NCBI GenBank assembly: GCA_964352715.1
Contig: CAYGSU010000075.1
Coordinates: forward strand, 1-19,121
Length of the DNA: 19,121 nt
From: JAVKBW01 sp964352715
Lineage (GTDB): Bacteria; Pseudomonadota; Alphaproteobacteria; UBA8366; Aestuariispiraceae
Direction of reading: 5' to 3'
Every line of letters starts with the position of its first letter. The stretch's first letter is position 1. Shown here piece by piece: positions 12,747-19,121 of this stretch. The notes under the pieces are model-generated. The model did no database searches and was not told the origin of the DNA. It worked only from the letters and a program-made list of their open reading frames with translations. The position numbers and the translations under genes were made by a program.

Positions 12747-14953
12747 TACTGATCGCCATTCACTGAACTGGCGGCGTCGCCAAGCGCATCCAGCAGGGGT
12801 TGGAGGTGGTTTTCATAGCGCCGCCAGGCATGAACCGAATCCGTGTACATCGGCTGTCGGACCTGGGTGGCGCTTGCTGTCTTAACTGTGCGTTTATTGG
12901 CATGGAAATCAAGACACGCGTCGTCCCAGTCCAGTCCGCAGAAATCGACCAGCGCTCTTGTTTGGGGTTCCGGGTCGGCGACGAGCTCTTCATAGATATT
13001 ATTGTGTACGACGCCCGGCAGCACGGCAGACCAATGCGCCATCAGGTCACGATACAGCCGGTAATACCGGCCCAGCTCGCGCAGGTCGTAGCCAAAATAC
13101 TGGCCGGTGCTGAACAGCCGCATGAAGATCGAAAGACAGGTATCCACCGGATCGCGGCGGCAGTGAATGATCGTCGCGCCCGGCAGCATCAGCGTGATCA
13201 GGCCGATATAGATAAAGTTCGCCGGCATCTTGTTGGTGAAACGCGTCATTCCGGGCGCCCGGGCGCGCATTCCTTCTATATAGTCACGCCCGGCATTCGC
13301 GAAGGCGCCCGGTGGCGGGTTGCGAAAGGCTTCAGCGAAGGCTGCTTCCGATGCGCCCGCGAAATGCCGCTCGATTGCCGTATCAAGATCGGCAACCTCG
13401 CCCGCACCATGAACCTCCGGATGGCTGGACAGGATCTGCTCGACCAGTGTGGTTCCTGACCGTGGCATGCCGACGATAAAAATCTGGCCCGACCCGTCGG
13501 TACCGGCGCCCCGGTACCGGTCGAGGAAGTCACGATCGAAGATATGCCGGATCCGCTCGAAGTTCTCGGCCTCGGTTTCAATGGAATATGACAGCGATTG
13601 CCGGCGGATGGCGTTGGCGGCGGCGAAATACGGAAAGGCCTCGTCGGGCTGCCGCATGCCGTCGTAAACCTTGCCGAGGCCGAAACCGAGCAGCATCCGC
13701 TGTGTCTCGGACAGGCTGTCGCGCCGGAAAGCCTCCTCCATCGCGATGACATCATCGTCTCTTTCGGTGAACTTGCGGCTCAGCGCCAGATGTCGGTGCG
13801 CGGCGGCATTGTCCGGATTGATGCGGACAGCGTCCCGGAAACACGCCGTCGCCTCGTCCAGCCGTCCGGTTTCGATCAGCGCCGTGCCGAGATTGTTGTG
13901 CGTTTCCGACTGCGACGGGTCAGCCGCCAGCGCCTTGCGATAGGCAGCGATACCTTCGTCCATCCGGCTCTGGTCGACCAGCACCACACCCAGCGCGGCG
14001 TTCATCTCGGCATTGTCCGGCTGGTCGCGCAACGCCTTGCGCAGCAGGGTTTCCGCCTCCTGCGACCGCCGCGCGCCAACCATCGACCGGGCAAGCGCGC
14101 TCAGGGTCGACGGTTTCGGGTCCAGCGTCTGCGCCTTTTCGAAGGCTGCGACCGCAGTGCCGTATTGTTCGCGGGCCTGCGCGACCTTGCCGAGGTTGAC
14201 AAATGCCAGGGCGTTTTTTTCATCGATCTCGCTTGCCTGCCGGTAGGACTCCTGAGCGTTTTCGAGGTCGCCGGTTTCCTGCAGGGCGTTACCGAGATTG
14301 ATCAGCGCCTTGGTCATCTTCGGATTGATCGCCAGCGCGGCCCGACAGGAGCCGATCGCCTCGTCGTTGCGACCCAGACGGGTCAGCGCGTTGCCCAGAT
14401 TGGCCATGGCGTCGGCATAGCCGGGGCGCAGCTTCAACGCGGCTTCATACTGTGCCGCGGCGTCTTCATATGCGCCCTTCTCCGCCAGCACGTTGCCGAG
14501 ATTGTTCAGGGCTTCGGGATAGGCCGGTTTGATTGCCAGCGCCTTGCGGAACGAGGTCTCGGCGGCATCCTGTTCGCCCTGCCGTGTCTGCACCGTGCCC
14601 AGATTGTTGATCGCCTCGGCGTAGTCCGGGTTCAGCGCCAGCGCCTTTTCGAACCGCCGTCGCGCGTCATCGATATGCTCCATATGCAGCAGAACGAGGC
14701 CGAGATTGTTCTGCGCCGCAACGTCCGACGGGTTGATGGCGACCGCTTTCGATATCAGGTCTGCTCCGGCCTTGCTGCGCCCGGCGCGGTGTTCGATCAG
14801 GCCAAGCAGATGCAGCGTGGCGGGATGTTTCGGCGCGACAGCGAGGATTCGCTTGCACAAGGCAGCGGCCTCTCCCAGCCGACCGGCGGCCTGGTGCTGC
14901 GCCGCCGCCGCCAGCATCTGCTGCAATTCGGCCGGGGATGGTTTGCCCGTCAT
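12746..14953 (-). CDS. TPR-sulfotransferase with long TPR array, second gene of the operon
   Basis: The 735-residue protein starts with about eleven 34-residue TPRs (roughly 8-395), many with the NNLG...A..F.KAL..NP consensus, and ends with a sulfotransferase domain (about 488-725). FIVGMPRSGTTLVEQILSSH contains the 5'-phosphosulfate loop (PRSGTT, 497-502). FTNKMPANF (572-580) holds the conserved lysine, and HCRRDPVDTCLSIF (597-610) is the 3'-phosphate site. E519 is 21 residues after R498, the spacing of the catalytic pair in tyrosylprotein sulfotransferase. FHANKRTVKTASATQVRQP near 683-701 is the family's C-terminal signature. TPR arrays of this kind bind protein or peptide partners, so a macromolecular acceptor is plausible, but bacterial members are mostly uncharacterised. 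It follows the cupin gene by 6 nt and shares 1 nt with the next gene. There is no export signal. Confidence 0.93.
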   Translation of the reverse strand: MTGKPSPAELQQMLAAAAQHQAAGRLGEAAALCKRILAVAPKHPATLHLLGLIEHRAGRSKAGADLISKAVAINPSDVAAQNNLGLVLLHMEHIDDARRRFEKALALNPDYAEAINNLGTVQTRQGEQDAAETSFRKALAIKPAYPEALNNLGNVLAEKGAYEDAAAQYEAALKLRPGYADAMANLGNALTRLGRNDEAIGSCRAALAINPKMTKALINLGNALQETGDLENAQESYRQASEIDEKNALAFVNLGKVAQAREQYGTAVAAFEKAQTLDPKPSTLSALARSMVGARRSQEAETLLRKALRDQPDNAEMNAALGVVLVDQSRMDEGIAAYRKALAADPSQSETHNNLGTALIETGRLDEATACFRDAVRINPDNAAAHRHLALSRKFTERDDDVIAMEEAFRRDSLSETQRMLLGFGLGKVYDGMRQPDEAFPYFAAANAIRRQSLSYSIETEAENFERIRHIFDRDFLDRYRGAGTDGSGQIFIVGMPRSGTTLVEQILSSHPEVHGAGEVADLDTAIERHFAGASEAAFAEAFRNPPPGAFANAGRDYIEGMRARAPGMTRFTNKMPANFIYIGLITLMLPGATIIHCRRDPVDTCLSIFMRLFSTGQYFGYDLRELGRYYRLYRDLMAHWSAVLPGVVHNNIYEELVADPEPQTRALVDFCGLDWDDACLDFHANKRTVKTASATQVRQPMYTDSVHAWRRYENHLQPLLDALGDAASSVNGDQ

Positions 14954-14959
14954 TCGGCC

Positions 14960-16180
14960 TTACGACCCGGTTTCCGCGATGACGCCCATCTTGAGAAGCT
15001 GGGCCAGGGCCTTGTCGGCCTGGTCGACATCGGCGGCGAAGGGCTGCTTCAGGTAGTCGGCGCGGGTGAAGGACCGGGTTTCCAGAATCCACGAAGTCGG
15101 GGCCAGAAACGCCGGCGGCACCGGCGTTGCACCCTTCGGCCCGGTCAGCACCGTGCGGCCCTGCGCCGTCTGTATCGTGAAATCCGGGCTGGTCACGGCA
15201 TAGGTTTTCTCGATCACCGTCACCGGCAGCGTCATGCCGCCGCGCGGGGTGCGGAAGCCATGCTGAAACTTGCGGAAAGCGTGGCGGAATTCCCTGGCGT
15301 TGATCAGGCCGACGATGGTGTCGTGCAGCGCATCGAGATGCGCGTTCAGCGCCGCCTCGCCTTCTTCCTCACGCGGGAAGTTGACGCGGAAGATTTCCTG
15401 ATCCACCGCGACATCGCTGAGCGCGTCCAGCAGATCGAAGCCGATTATGCCGGTGATGCCGCAGGCAAGATGGATCGTACCGGGGCTGTCGGCCAGCGCA
15501 TCGTGATACCAGCCGCGCGGCAGGTACAGAACGTCACCGGGCCGCATGGTGACTTCCATCATCACCCCGCCCTTCTGTTCGGTATGCTGCTTGTCGGTAT
15601 AGATCTCGTTGCCGTAGCGGCGATGGCGCACCGGATGCGGCATGCGGTTTTCGTAAACCCGCCAGGTTTTCTCGCCGGCGACATGCAGCGCCATCACGTC
15701 ATGCGTGTCGAAATGCGACGTGAAGGCTTTATGCGCCGCCCAGGAACAGTACAGGTTGATCTGCACCTTGCCGGTAAAGGCGTCTTCCAGCGCCGTGCTG
15801 ACCGCGCGCAGGTTCGGCGTCAGGCTGTCGATCTCATTCGCCACCAGAGAGGCCCCCCGGCGCAGCAGGTCCATCACCTTTTCCGGGTCCGGTGTCTGTA
15901 CCGGGTTGCCGTAGCGGTCGGTCGCTTCCGCGCAATAGGCCCCGGCAGGCACCATTTTCGTGTCCAGCACCATTAACAGCGACTTGCCGGACCAGACCGG
16001 GGTCATGTTCAGAAGATCGTTCAGCCGGTCCCAGTTCATCACATCGCCGAACCGCTCAGTCAGTCCGCTATCGGCGGCGGGAATATGCAGCGGCTTCTTG
16101 TCATAATAGTCGGCAAAGAAGGTTTCCCGGGAAACCGGGGCGATGATGTCGTCGAATCCGATCGGGGCGGCTGTCGTCAC
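14960..16180 (-). CDS. Cupin_4/JmjC-type Fe(II)/2-oxoglutarate hydroxylase
   Basis: This 406-residue protein appears to start with GTG at 16180, with GAAAGG 8 nt upstream. The N-terminus (PVSRETFFADYYDKKPLHIP) is typical of cupin_4 oxygenases: the 'F...Y..KKPLHI' entry is shared with ribosomal-protein hydroxylases such as RoxA/YcfD, MINA53 and NO66. The iron site is visible as SHFDTHDVMALHVAGEKTWRVYE (155-177), with H156 and D158 as the HxD pair and the usual G-K-W after it. The distal histidine is H226 in PRGWYHDA (221-228). The C-terminal part (about 320-406) ends in a winged-helix-like segment, as in that family. It would hydroxylate a protein side chain using O2 and 2-oxoglutarate. It is the first gene of the operon with the two TPR-sulfotransferases. 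The substrate is not predictable here, and a ribosomal target is an equal alternative. Confidence 0.9.
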   Translation of the reverse strand: MTTAAPIGFDDIIAPVSRETFFADYYDKKPLHIPAADSGLTERFGDVMNWDRLNDLLNMTPVWSGKSLLMVLDTKMVPAGAYCAEATDRYGNPVQTPDPEKVMDLLRRGASLVANEIDSLTPNLRAVSTALEDAFTGKVQINLYCSWAAHKAFTSHFDTHDVMALHVAGEKTWRVYENRMPHPVRHRRYGNEIYTDKQHTEQKGGVMMEVTMRPGDVLYLPRGWYHDALADSPGTIHLACGITGIIGFDLLDALSDVAVDQEIFRVNFPREEEGEAALNAHLDALHDTIVGLINAREFRHAFRKFQHGFRTPRGGMTLPVTVIEKTYAVTSPDFTIQTAQGRTVLTGPKGATPVPPAFLAPTSWILETRSFTRADYLKQPFAADVDQADKALAQLLKMGVIAETGS

Positions 16181-16215
16181 CGGCCTGGCCTTTCTGTCTT
16201 TGATGCGGTTGGGGA

Positions 16216-16244
16216 TTGAAACGCCGAACCAGCCGGACTATGCC
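16216..16244 (+). promoter_or_regulatory. Candidate promoter for the yggS-type gene
   Basis: TTGAAA (16216-16221) and TATGCC (16239-16244) are separated by exactly 17 nt. They lie in the 114-nt divergent region between the cupin and yggS-type genes, giving a leader of about 45 nt. The -35 box is 5 of 6 and the -10 box 3 of 6. Confidence 0.4.
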
Positions 16245-16294
16245 AAGACTGGACGGTGCAGGCAAACGCGCATCGCGGCAAAGGCGACAGGCGA

Positions 16295-16960
16295 ATGAAC
16301 GGAAATGCGGAAGGCCCGGCGGACCGGCTGAAAGCGGTTCGCGACAGGATTGCGGCGGCGGAGAAAGACGCCGGCCGCGCGGATGGCGAAACCGTGCTGG
16401 TGGCGGTATCGAAAACCTTCGATGCGGAGGATATCCGCCCGGTGCTGCAAACCGGCCAACGGGTGTTCGGTGAAAACCGGGTGCAGGAGGCCGAAGCCAA
16501 ATGGCCGGGCCTGAAACAGGAGTTCGACGGCGTCGAGCTGCATCTGATCGGCCCGTTGCAGACCAACAAGATCAAGCAGGCGCTGGCGGTGTTCGATGTG
16601 ATCCAGACCGTCGACCGCGAAAAGCTGGCCCGCAAGCTGGCCCGCGAAATGGATGCCGCCGGCATCCGGCCCGCGTGCCTCGTGCAGATCAATACCGGCG
16701 AGGAGCCGCAGAAGGCCGGTGTCGCACCGGGCGAGGCCGATGCCTTTATAGCGCTTTGCCGAGATGAGCTGAATCTGCCGGTGACCGGCGTGATGTGCAT
16801 TCCGCCGGCCGATGAACAGCCCGCGCCGCATTTCGCGCTGCTGGCGAAGATCGCCGACCGCAACGGGCTTTCCGTCATCAGCATGGGCATGAGCGCCGAT
16901 TTCGAAACCGCGGTTCAATTGGGGGCGACCCATGTCCGCGTCGGCTCGGCGATTTTCGGC
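16295..16960 (+). CDS. yggS: YggS/PLPBP family PLP-binding protein, 3' end in gap
   Basis: This family binds pyridoxal 5'-phosphate without known catalysis and maintains PLP and amino-acid balance. The 222 visible residues end at the assembly gap. Because GATHVRVGSAIFG normally sits a few residues before the C-terminus, only a short tail is missing. LVAVSKTF (35-42) carries the PLP lysine K40. FGENRVQEAEAKW, LHLIGPLQTNKIKQAL, VDREKLARKL, VQINTGEEPQKAG and GLSVISMGMSADFETAVQLG are all family motifs on the TIM-barrel fold. The ATG at 16295 fits the usual N-terminus (RLKAVRDRIAAAE follows); a GTG at 16256 would add 13 residues unlike the family. It is transcribed away from the cupin operon. The local Shine-Dalgarno site is weak. 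Confidence 0.96.
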
Positions 16961-17060
16961 NNNNNNNNNNNNNNNNNNNNNNNNNNNNNNNNNNNNNNNN
17001 NNNNNNNNNNNNNNNNNNNNNNNNNNNNNNNNNNNNNNNNNNNNNNNNNNNNNNNNNNNN
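16961..17060. other. Assembly gap (100 N)
   Basis: A run of exactly 100 N separates the near-complete yggS-type gene from the start of a convergent LysE-like gene. A round 100 is a common placeholder for a gap of unknown length. The real gap is probably larger, because almost all of the LysE-like gene must lie in it. Confidence 0.97.
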
Positions 17061-17119
17061 GGCGTTGCGAAAAACGCCGCAATCGCCACCAGATAGACGC
17101 CATAGGTTTGCAGTGTCAT
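17061..17119 (-). CDS. Probable LysE-family exporter, first 20 residues only
   Basis: Only the beginning is visible before the gap: MTLQTYGVYLVAIAAFFA followed by Thr-Pro. A short polar start, then a hydrophobic helix ending in a T-P where family members have PGP, is the typical opening of LysE/RhtB amino-acid exporters, which are about 200-residue inner-membrane proteins. The start overlaps the stop of the upstream dioxygenase gene as ATGA (4 nt), so the two are coupled and probably act in one pathway, for instance export of a product or toxic analogue. The call rests on 20 residues and context, and another small inner-membrane transporter is possible. Confidence 0.5.
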
Positions 17120-18255
17120 TGCGCCGCTGCCCGGTTGACGGTCGCCGGCTGAGATTGCCCGGTCTCGCGGACCAGCAGCTTCTGTCTGCTCGAGACGGCG
17201 TCCCGATCCATGTAGCATTGCCGGAAGTGCCGGTCGCCGGAGCGTGTGTCGATTTCTGTCCGGCCGTGAAACAGCCGGTAATTGTCGATGATGAGGACCT
17301 GACCCGGCTGCAGCCGAAACCGCAGCGTATTGTCCTCCGACCAGACTTCCGCGGCCATGACGCTTCGCGCCCGATAATATTCTGCCAGAACGGCGTTGTC
17401 GTAGGGCGGAACCTGATCGGCCCGGTTGTGAAACCGGACGCGCCTGACTTCGCCCGTCGGATCGAGTTCGATCAGAGCGCCATAATGGTCGAGGATCGCC
17501 TCCTCGTCGGCGTAATGGAACCCGACCTGGGTTTCCGACAGGATGCGATACGCGGCAGGGTCCTGCTCGCGGATTTTCGCGGCGACCTTGAAGCCGTCGA
17601 TCAGGAATGAATCGCCCCCGGCGGCATCGGCCTTGAGGCAATGCAGAAAGATGTAGCCCGGCCCGGGCAGCCTGTAGGGGTTGTCGACATGCGGCTCCAG
17701 CGCGCGGCCCGTCATCGACAGACAATAGCCGTTGGCGATGCTTTTGATGTCGGCGATCGACCCCCAGTTTGTCGGCCGGATCGGCCCGATGCGGCCGCAG
17801 AAAGCCGCCAGCGCGTTCTCGTCGCTTCCAATATCGTCGACGATGGCGAAACCGAATCGCGCCACATCGGCAAGCAAGGCGCCGAGCGCCGCATCATCGT
17901 CCCTGACGCAGTTTCCCTGATGCGACGGCATCGATGTGAGTCCGGCACCCCAAAGCCGGCGCGGACCCGCCAGATCGACGGGAAGAAGGGTTTCCACCGC
18001 GTTCCGCAGGTCGTCCAGCACATAGCGGCAGTGGTGCCCGTCGCTGAACCGGATCGACACGTCCGCATTCCCGATTTCGGCGTGTTCAATCGCCATGTCC
18101 AGCGGCAGCAGCGCGGCTTCGATAACCCGGTGCCCGGACTGCGGGTCCTTGTTGGATTCTTCATGGCTCCGTTCGCGCAGCCAGAGCGGATAGAAGCTGT
18201 GCCGGAACCCGTCCGGCCAGTGGATCGTCAGGTCTGTACTGGAAAATTCAAGCAT
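17116..18255 (-). CDS. Gamma-butyrobetaine-hydroxylase-like Fe(II)/2-oxoglutarate dioxygenase
   Basis: This 379-residue protein has the two-part layout of the GBBH/TauD group. An N-terminal beta domain (about 1-95, with IHWPDGFRHSFYPLWLRERS) is followed by a double-stranded beta-helix oxygenase. The iron ligands are visible as H189 and D191 (EPHVDNPYR) and distal H330 (DNYRLFHGRTEI). R342 or R345 (DRHFRQCY) would bind 2-oxoglutarate. In classical GBBH the N-domain carries a zinc site with cysteines after WLR (DNC..C). Here that stretch is RERSHEESN, so the zinc site looks lost and the substrate is probably not gamma-butyrobetaine itself. AGGAGG (18261-18266) gives an excellent ribosome site. 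It is divergent from the AraC regulator (90 nt) and overlaps the LysE-like gene by 4 nt, suggesting a regulated catabolic or detoxifying module. Confidence 0.92.
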   Translation of the reverse strand: MLEFSSTDLTIHWPDGFRHSFYPLWLRERSHEESNKDPQSGHRVIEAALLPLDMAIEHAEIGNADVSIRFSDGHHCRYVLDDLRNAVETLLPVDLAGPRRLWGAGLTSMPSHQGNCVRDDDAALGALLADVARFGFAIVDDIGSDENALAAFCGRIGPIRPTNWGSIADIKSIANGYCLSMTGRALEPHVDNPYRLPGPGYIFLHCLKADAAGGDSFLIDGFKVAAKIREQDPAAYRILSETQVGFHYADEEAILDHYGALIELDPTGEVRRVRFHNRADQVPPYDNAVLAEYYRARSVMAAEVWSEDNTLRFRLQPGQVLIIDNYRLFHGRTEIDTRSGDRHFRQCYMDRDAVSSRQKLLVRETGQSQPATVNRAAAQ

Positions 18256-18310
18256 GTCGTCCTCCTGTTATGATCATCGAAGGGTGCGCAGAAGATTGTT
18301 TGTCCAGCAA

Positions 18311-18339
18311 TCGACAGAAACCCAATATATCTCTATAAT
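18311..18339 (+). promoter_or_regulatory. Near-consensus sigma-70 promoter of the AraC-type regulator
   Basis: TCGACA (18311-18316, 5 of 6) and TATAAT (18334-18339, 6 of 6) are separated by 17 nt. The expected transcription start, about 7 nt after the -10 box, is 18346, the A of the start codon. No Shine-Dalgarno sequence precedes the ATG. An inverted repeat, GATTG-N9-CAATC (18294-18312), touches the -35 box and could be an operator. Confidence 0.75.
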
Positions 18340-18345
18340 TCGTCA

Positions 18346-19121
18346 ATGTTCGATTCGACCGCCCTCGACGACCCGCTGGATGGCCTTGATCTGGCGTCGA
18401 TGCCGCGCTTTGTCGGCGCGGCGCTCGATTATTCGAATGGAACCGTTCTGGACTGGCATTCCCACGACGTCGGCCAGGTTGTGTATGCGACCACCGGCGA
18501 AATGCGGCTGGAAACCACATCGACCTTTGTGCTGTTGCCGCCGACGATGGCGCTGTGGGTTGCGCCCGGCGTCGAACACCGGATTTCAATAGCAGGCCGG
18601 GCGGAGATGCGGACGGTTTACGTGCGGCCGGACCAGGTGCCGGAATTTACGACCGGTTGCCGCGTTCTGTTCGTCAGCACCTTGCTGCGGGAGCTGATCC
18701 TGTCCGTCATGCCGGATGGCCTGTCGGGGTCGTCGGATACGCGGCGTTCAGCGTTGTTTGGTCTGCTGGCGGCGGAGCTTGGCGAGTCCCGCGCCGCCGA
18801 CCTGACGGTGCCGATCCCTTCCGATAGCCGGGTCCGCGCGCTTGCCGAACGCACAATCGCAAACCCGGAAAGCGATGAAACGGTTGAACAATGGCTGGCC
18901 GCGGTTCCCGCCAGCCGGAAAACGATTGACCGTATTTTCCTCAAGGAAACGGGCATGACACCGTCGCGCTGGCTGCGTCAGGCGAAGCTGCTTCACGCGG
19001 TGTCCCGATTGTCGCGTGGCGACCCTGTCAGCACCATCGCCGTCGATCTCGGTTACGCGACACCCAGCGCCTTCGGGTACATGTTCCGCCGGGCTCTGGG
19101 CGTGGCGCCCAGCAAGTTTCT
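18346..19121 (+). CDS. AraC-family transcriptional regulator, C-terminus beyond window
   Basis: 258 codons are visible and the reading frame is still open at the window edge. The N-terminal part is a cupin-like effector domain (about 20-100): VLDWHSHDVGQVVYATTGEM (34-53), with the H-x-H pair typical of AraC-type cupins, and LLPPTMALWVAPGVEHRI (63-80). The C-terminal part (about 165-258) is the double helix-turn-helix: SRKTIDRIFLKETGMTPSRW (190-209), then STIAVDLGYATPSAFGYMFRR (229-249) and ALGVAPSKF, the classical AraC signature. Only a few residues are missing. The gene is divergent from the dioxygenase/LysE-like pair, so it is the likely local regulator and may also control itself. The ATG at 18346 is the only good start: upstream the frame is open to 18274 without ATG or GTG, and the next Met (residue 19) would cut close to the cupin domain. 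Confidence 0.95.
   Translation, partial: MFDSTALDDPLDGLDLASMPRFVGAALDYSNGTVLDWHSHDVGQVVYATTGEMRLETTSTFVLLPPTMALWVAPGVEHRISIAGRAEMRTVYVRPDQVPEFTTGCRVLFVSTLLRELILSVMPDGLSGSSDTRRSALFGLLAAELGESRAADLTVPIPSDSRVRALAERTIANPESDETVEQWLAAVPASRKTIDRIFLKETGMTPSRWLRQAKLLHAVSRLSRGDPVSTIAVDLGYATPSAFGYMFRRALGVAPSKF

Noticed and set aside
11067..12752. A 561-codon open frame on the plus strand
   Set aside because: It is antisense to the 612-residue TPR-sulfotransferase; the same codon-bias explanation applies.
12950..14930. Repetitive DNA within the TPR-sulfotransferase gene
   Set aside because: The periodicity of about 102 nt is explained by the 34-residue TPR units of the protein, not by a mobile or CRISPR repeat.
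13598..15976. A 792-codon open frame on the plus strand
   Set aside because: It runs antisense through the TPR-sulfotransferase and cupin genes, which have clear family motifs. Its translation is Arg/Gly/His-rich and resembles no family. Long antisense frames are expected in GC-rich codon-biased genes.
16238..17725. A 495-codon frame on the minus strand across the gap
   Set aside because: It reads through the 100 N and is out of frame with both yggS and the dioxygenase; it is an artefact.

Overview
The window looks like a piece of a GC-rich alphaproteobacterial chromosome, probably from a draft assembly because it contains a run of 100 N. The best taxonomic clue is the gene order DUF3576 lipoprotein - leuS - lptE - holA, an arrangement I know from Alphaproteobacteria (recalled, not searched). 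Twin-arginine-like signals, a trimeric-type porin, TPR-sulfotransferases and a YggS protein fit this. I cannot name a genus.

Layout from left to right. 1-545 is the N-terminal part of a Tat-exported solute-binding protein of an oligopeptide/nickel-type ABC transporter (minus strand). 670-1302 is a small cytosolic sulfotransferase-family protein. 1394-3451 is a membrane class III adenylate cyclase with an extracytoplasmic sensor and a HAMP domain. 3571-3843 is a small secreted protein of unknown role, divergent from a secreted histidine phosphatase (4013-4621, plus strand). 4634-9314 is a compact minus-strand housekeeping operon: DUF3576 lipoprotein, leucyl-tRNA synthetase, LptE and DNA polymerase III delta. 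9546-10661 is an abundant-type outer-membrane porin with a clear rho-independent terminator and a long leader.

10908-16180 is the most distinctive part. It is a three-gene minus-strand operon with a cupin_4/JmjC-type Fe(II)/2-oxoglutarate hydroxylase followed by two large proteins, each with an N-terminal TPR array and a C-terminal sulfotransferase domain. The spacing is 6 nt and then a 1-nt overlap. Both sulfotransferase domains keep residues that line up with catalytic positions of tyrosylprotein sulfotransferase. The operon could therefore be a hydroxylation-plus-sulfation system acting on a protein or other acceptor. No acceptor is identified, and this is inference.

On the right, a divergently transcribed yggS-type PLP-binding protein (16295 to the gap) runs into 100 N. 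Beyond the gap lies a small regulated module: the N-terminus of a probable LysE-type exporter, overlapping by 4 nt a gamma-butyrobetaine-hydroxylase-like 2-oxoglutarate dioxygenase (17116-18255), with a divergent AraC-family regulator (18346 to the window end). The regulator has a near-consensus sigma-70 promoter whose predicted +1 coincides with the start codon, suggesting a leaderless message. No tRNA, rRNA, CRISPR array, insertion sequence or integrase was seen, and no gene-free stretch exceeds about 250 nt.
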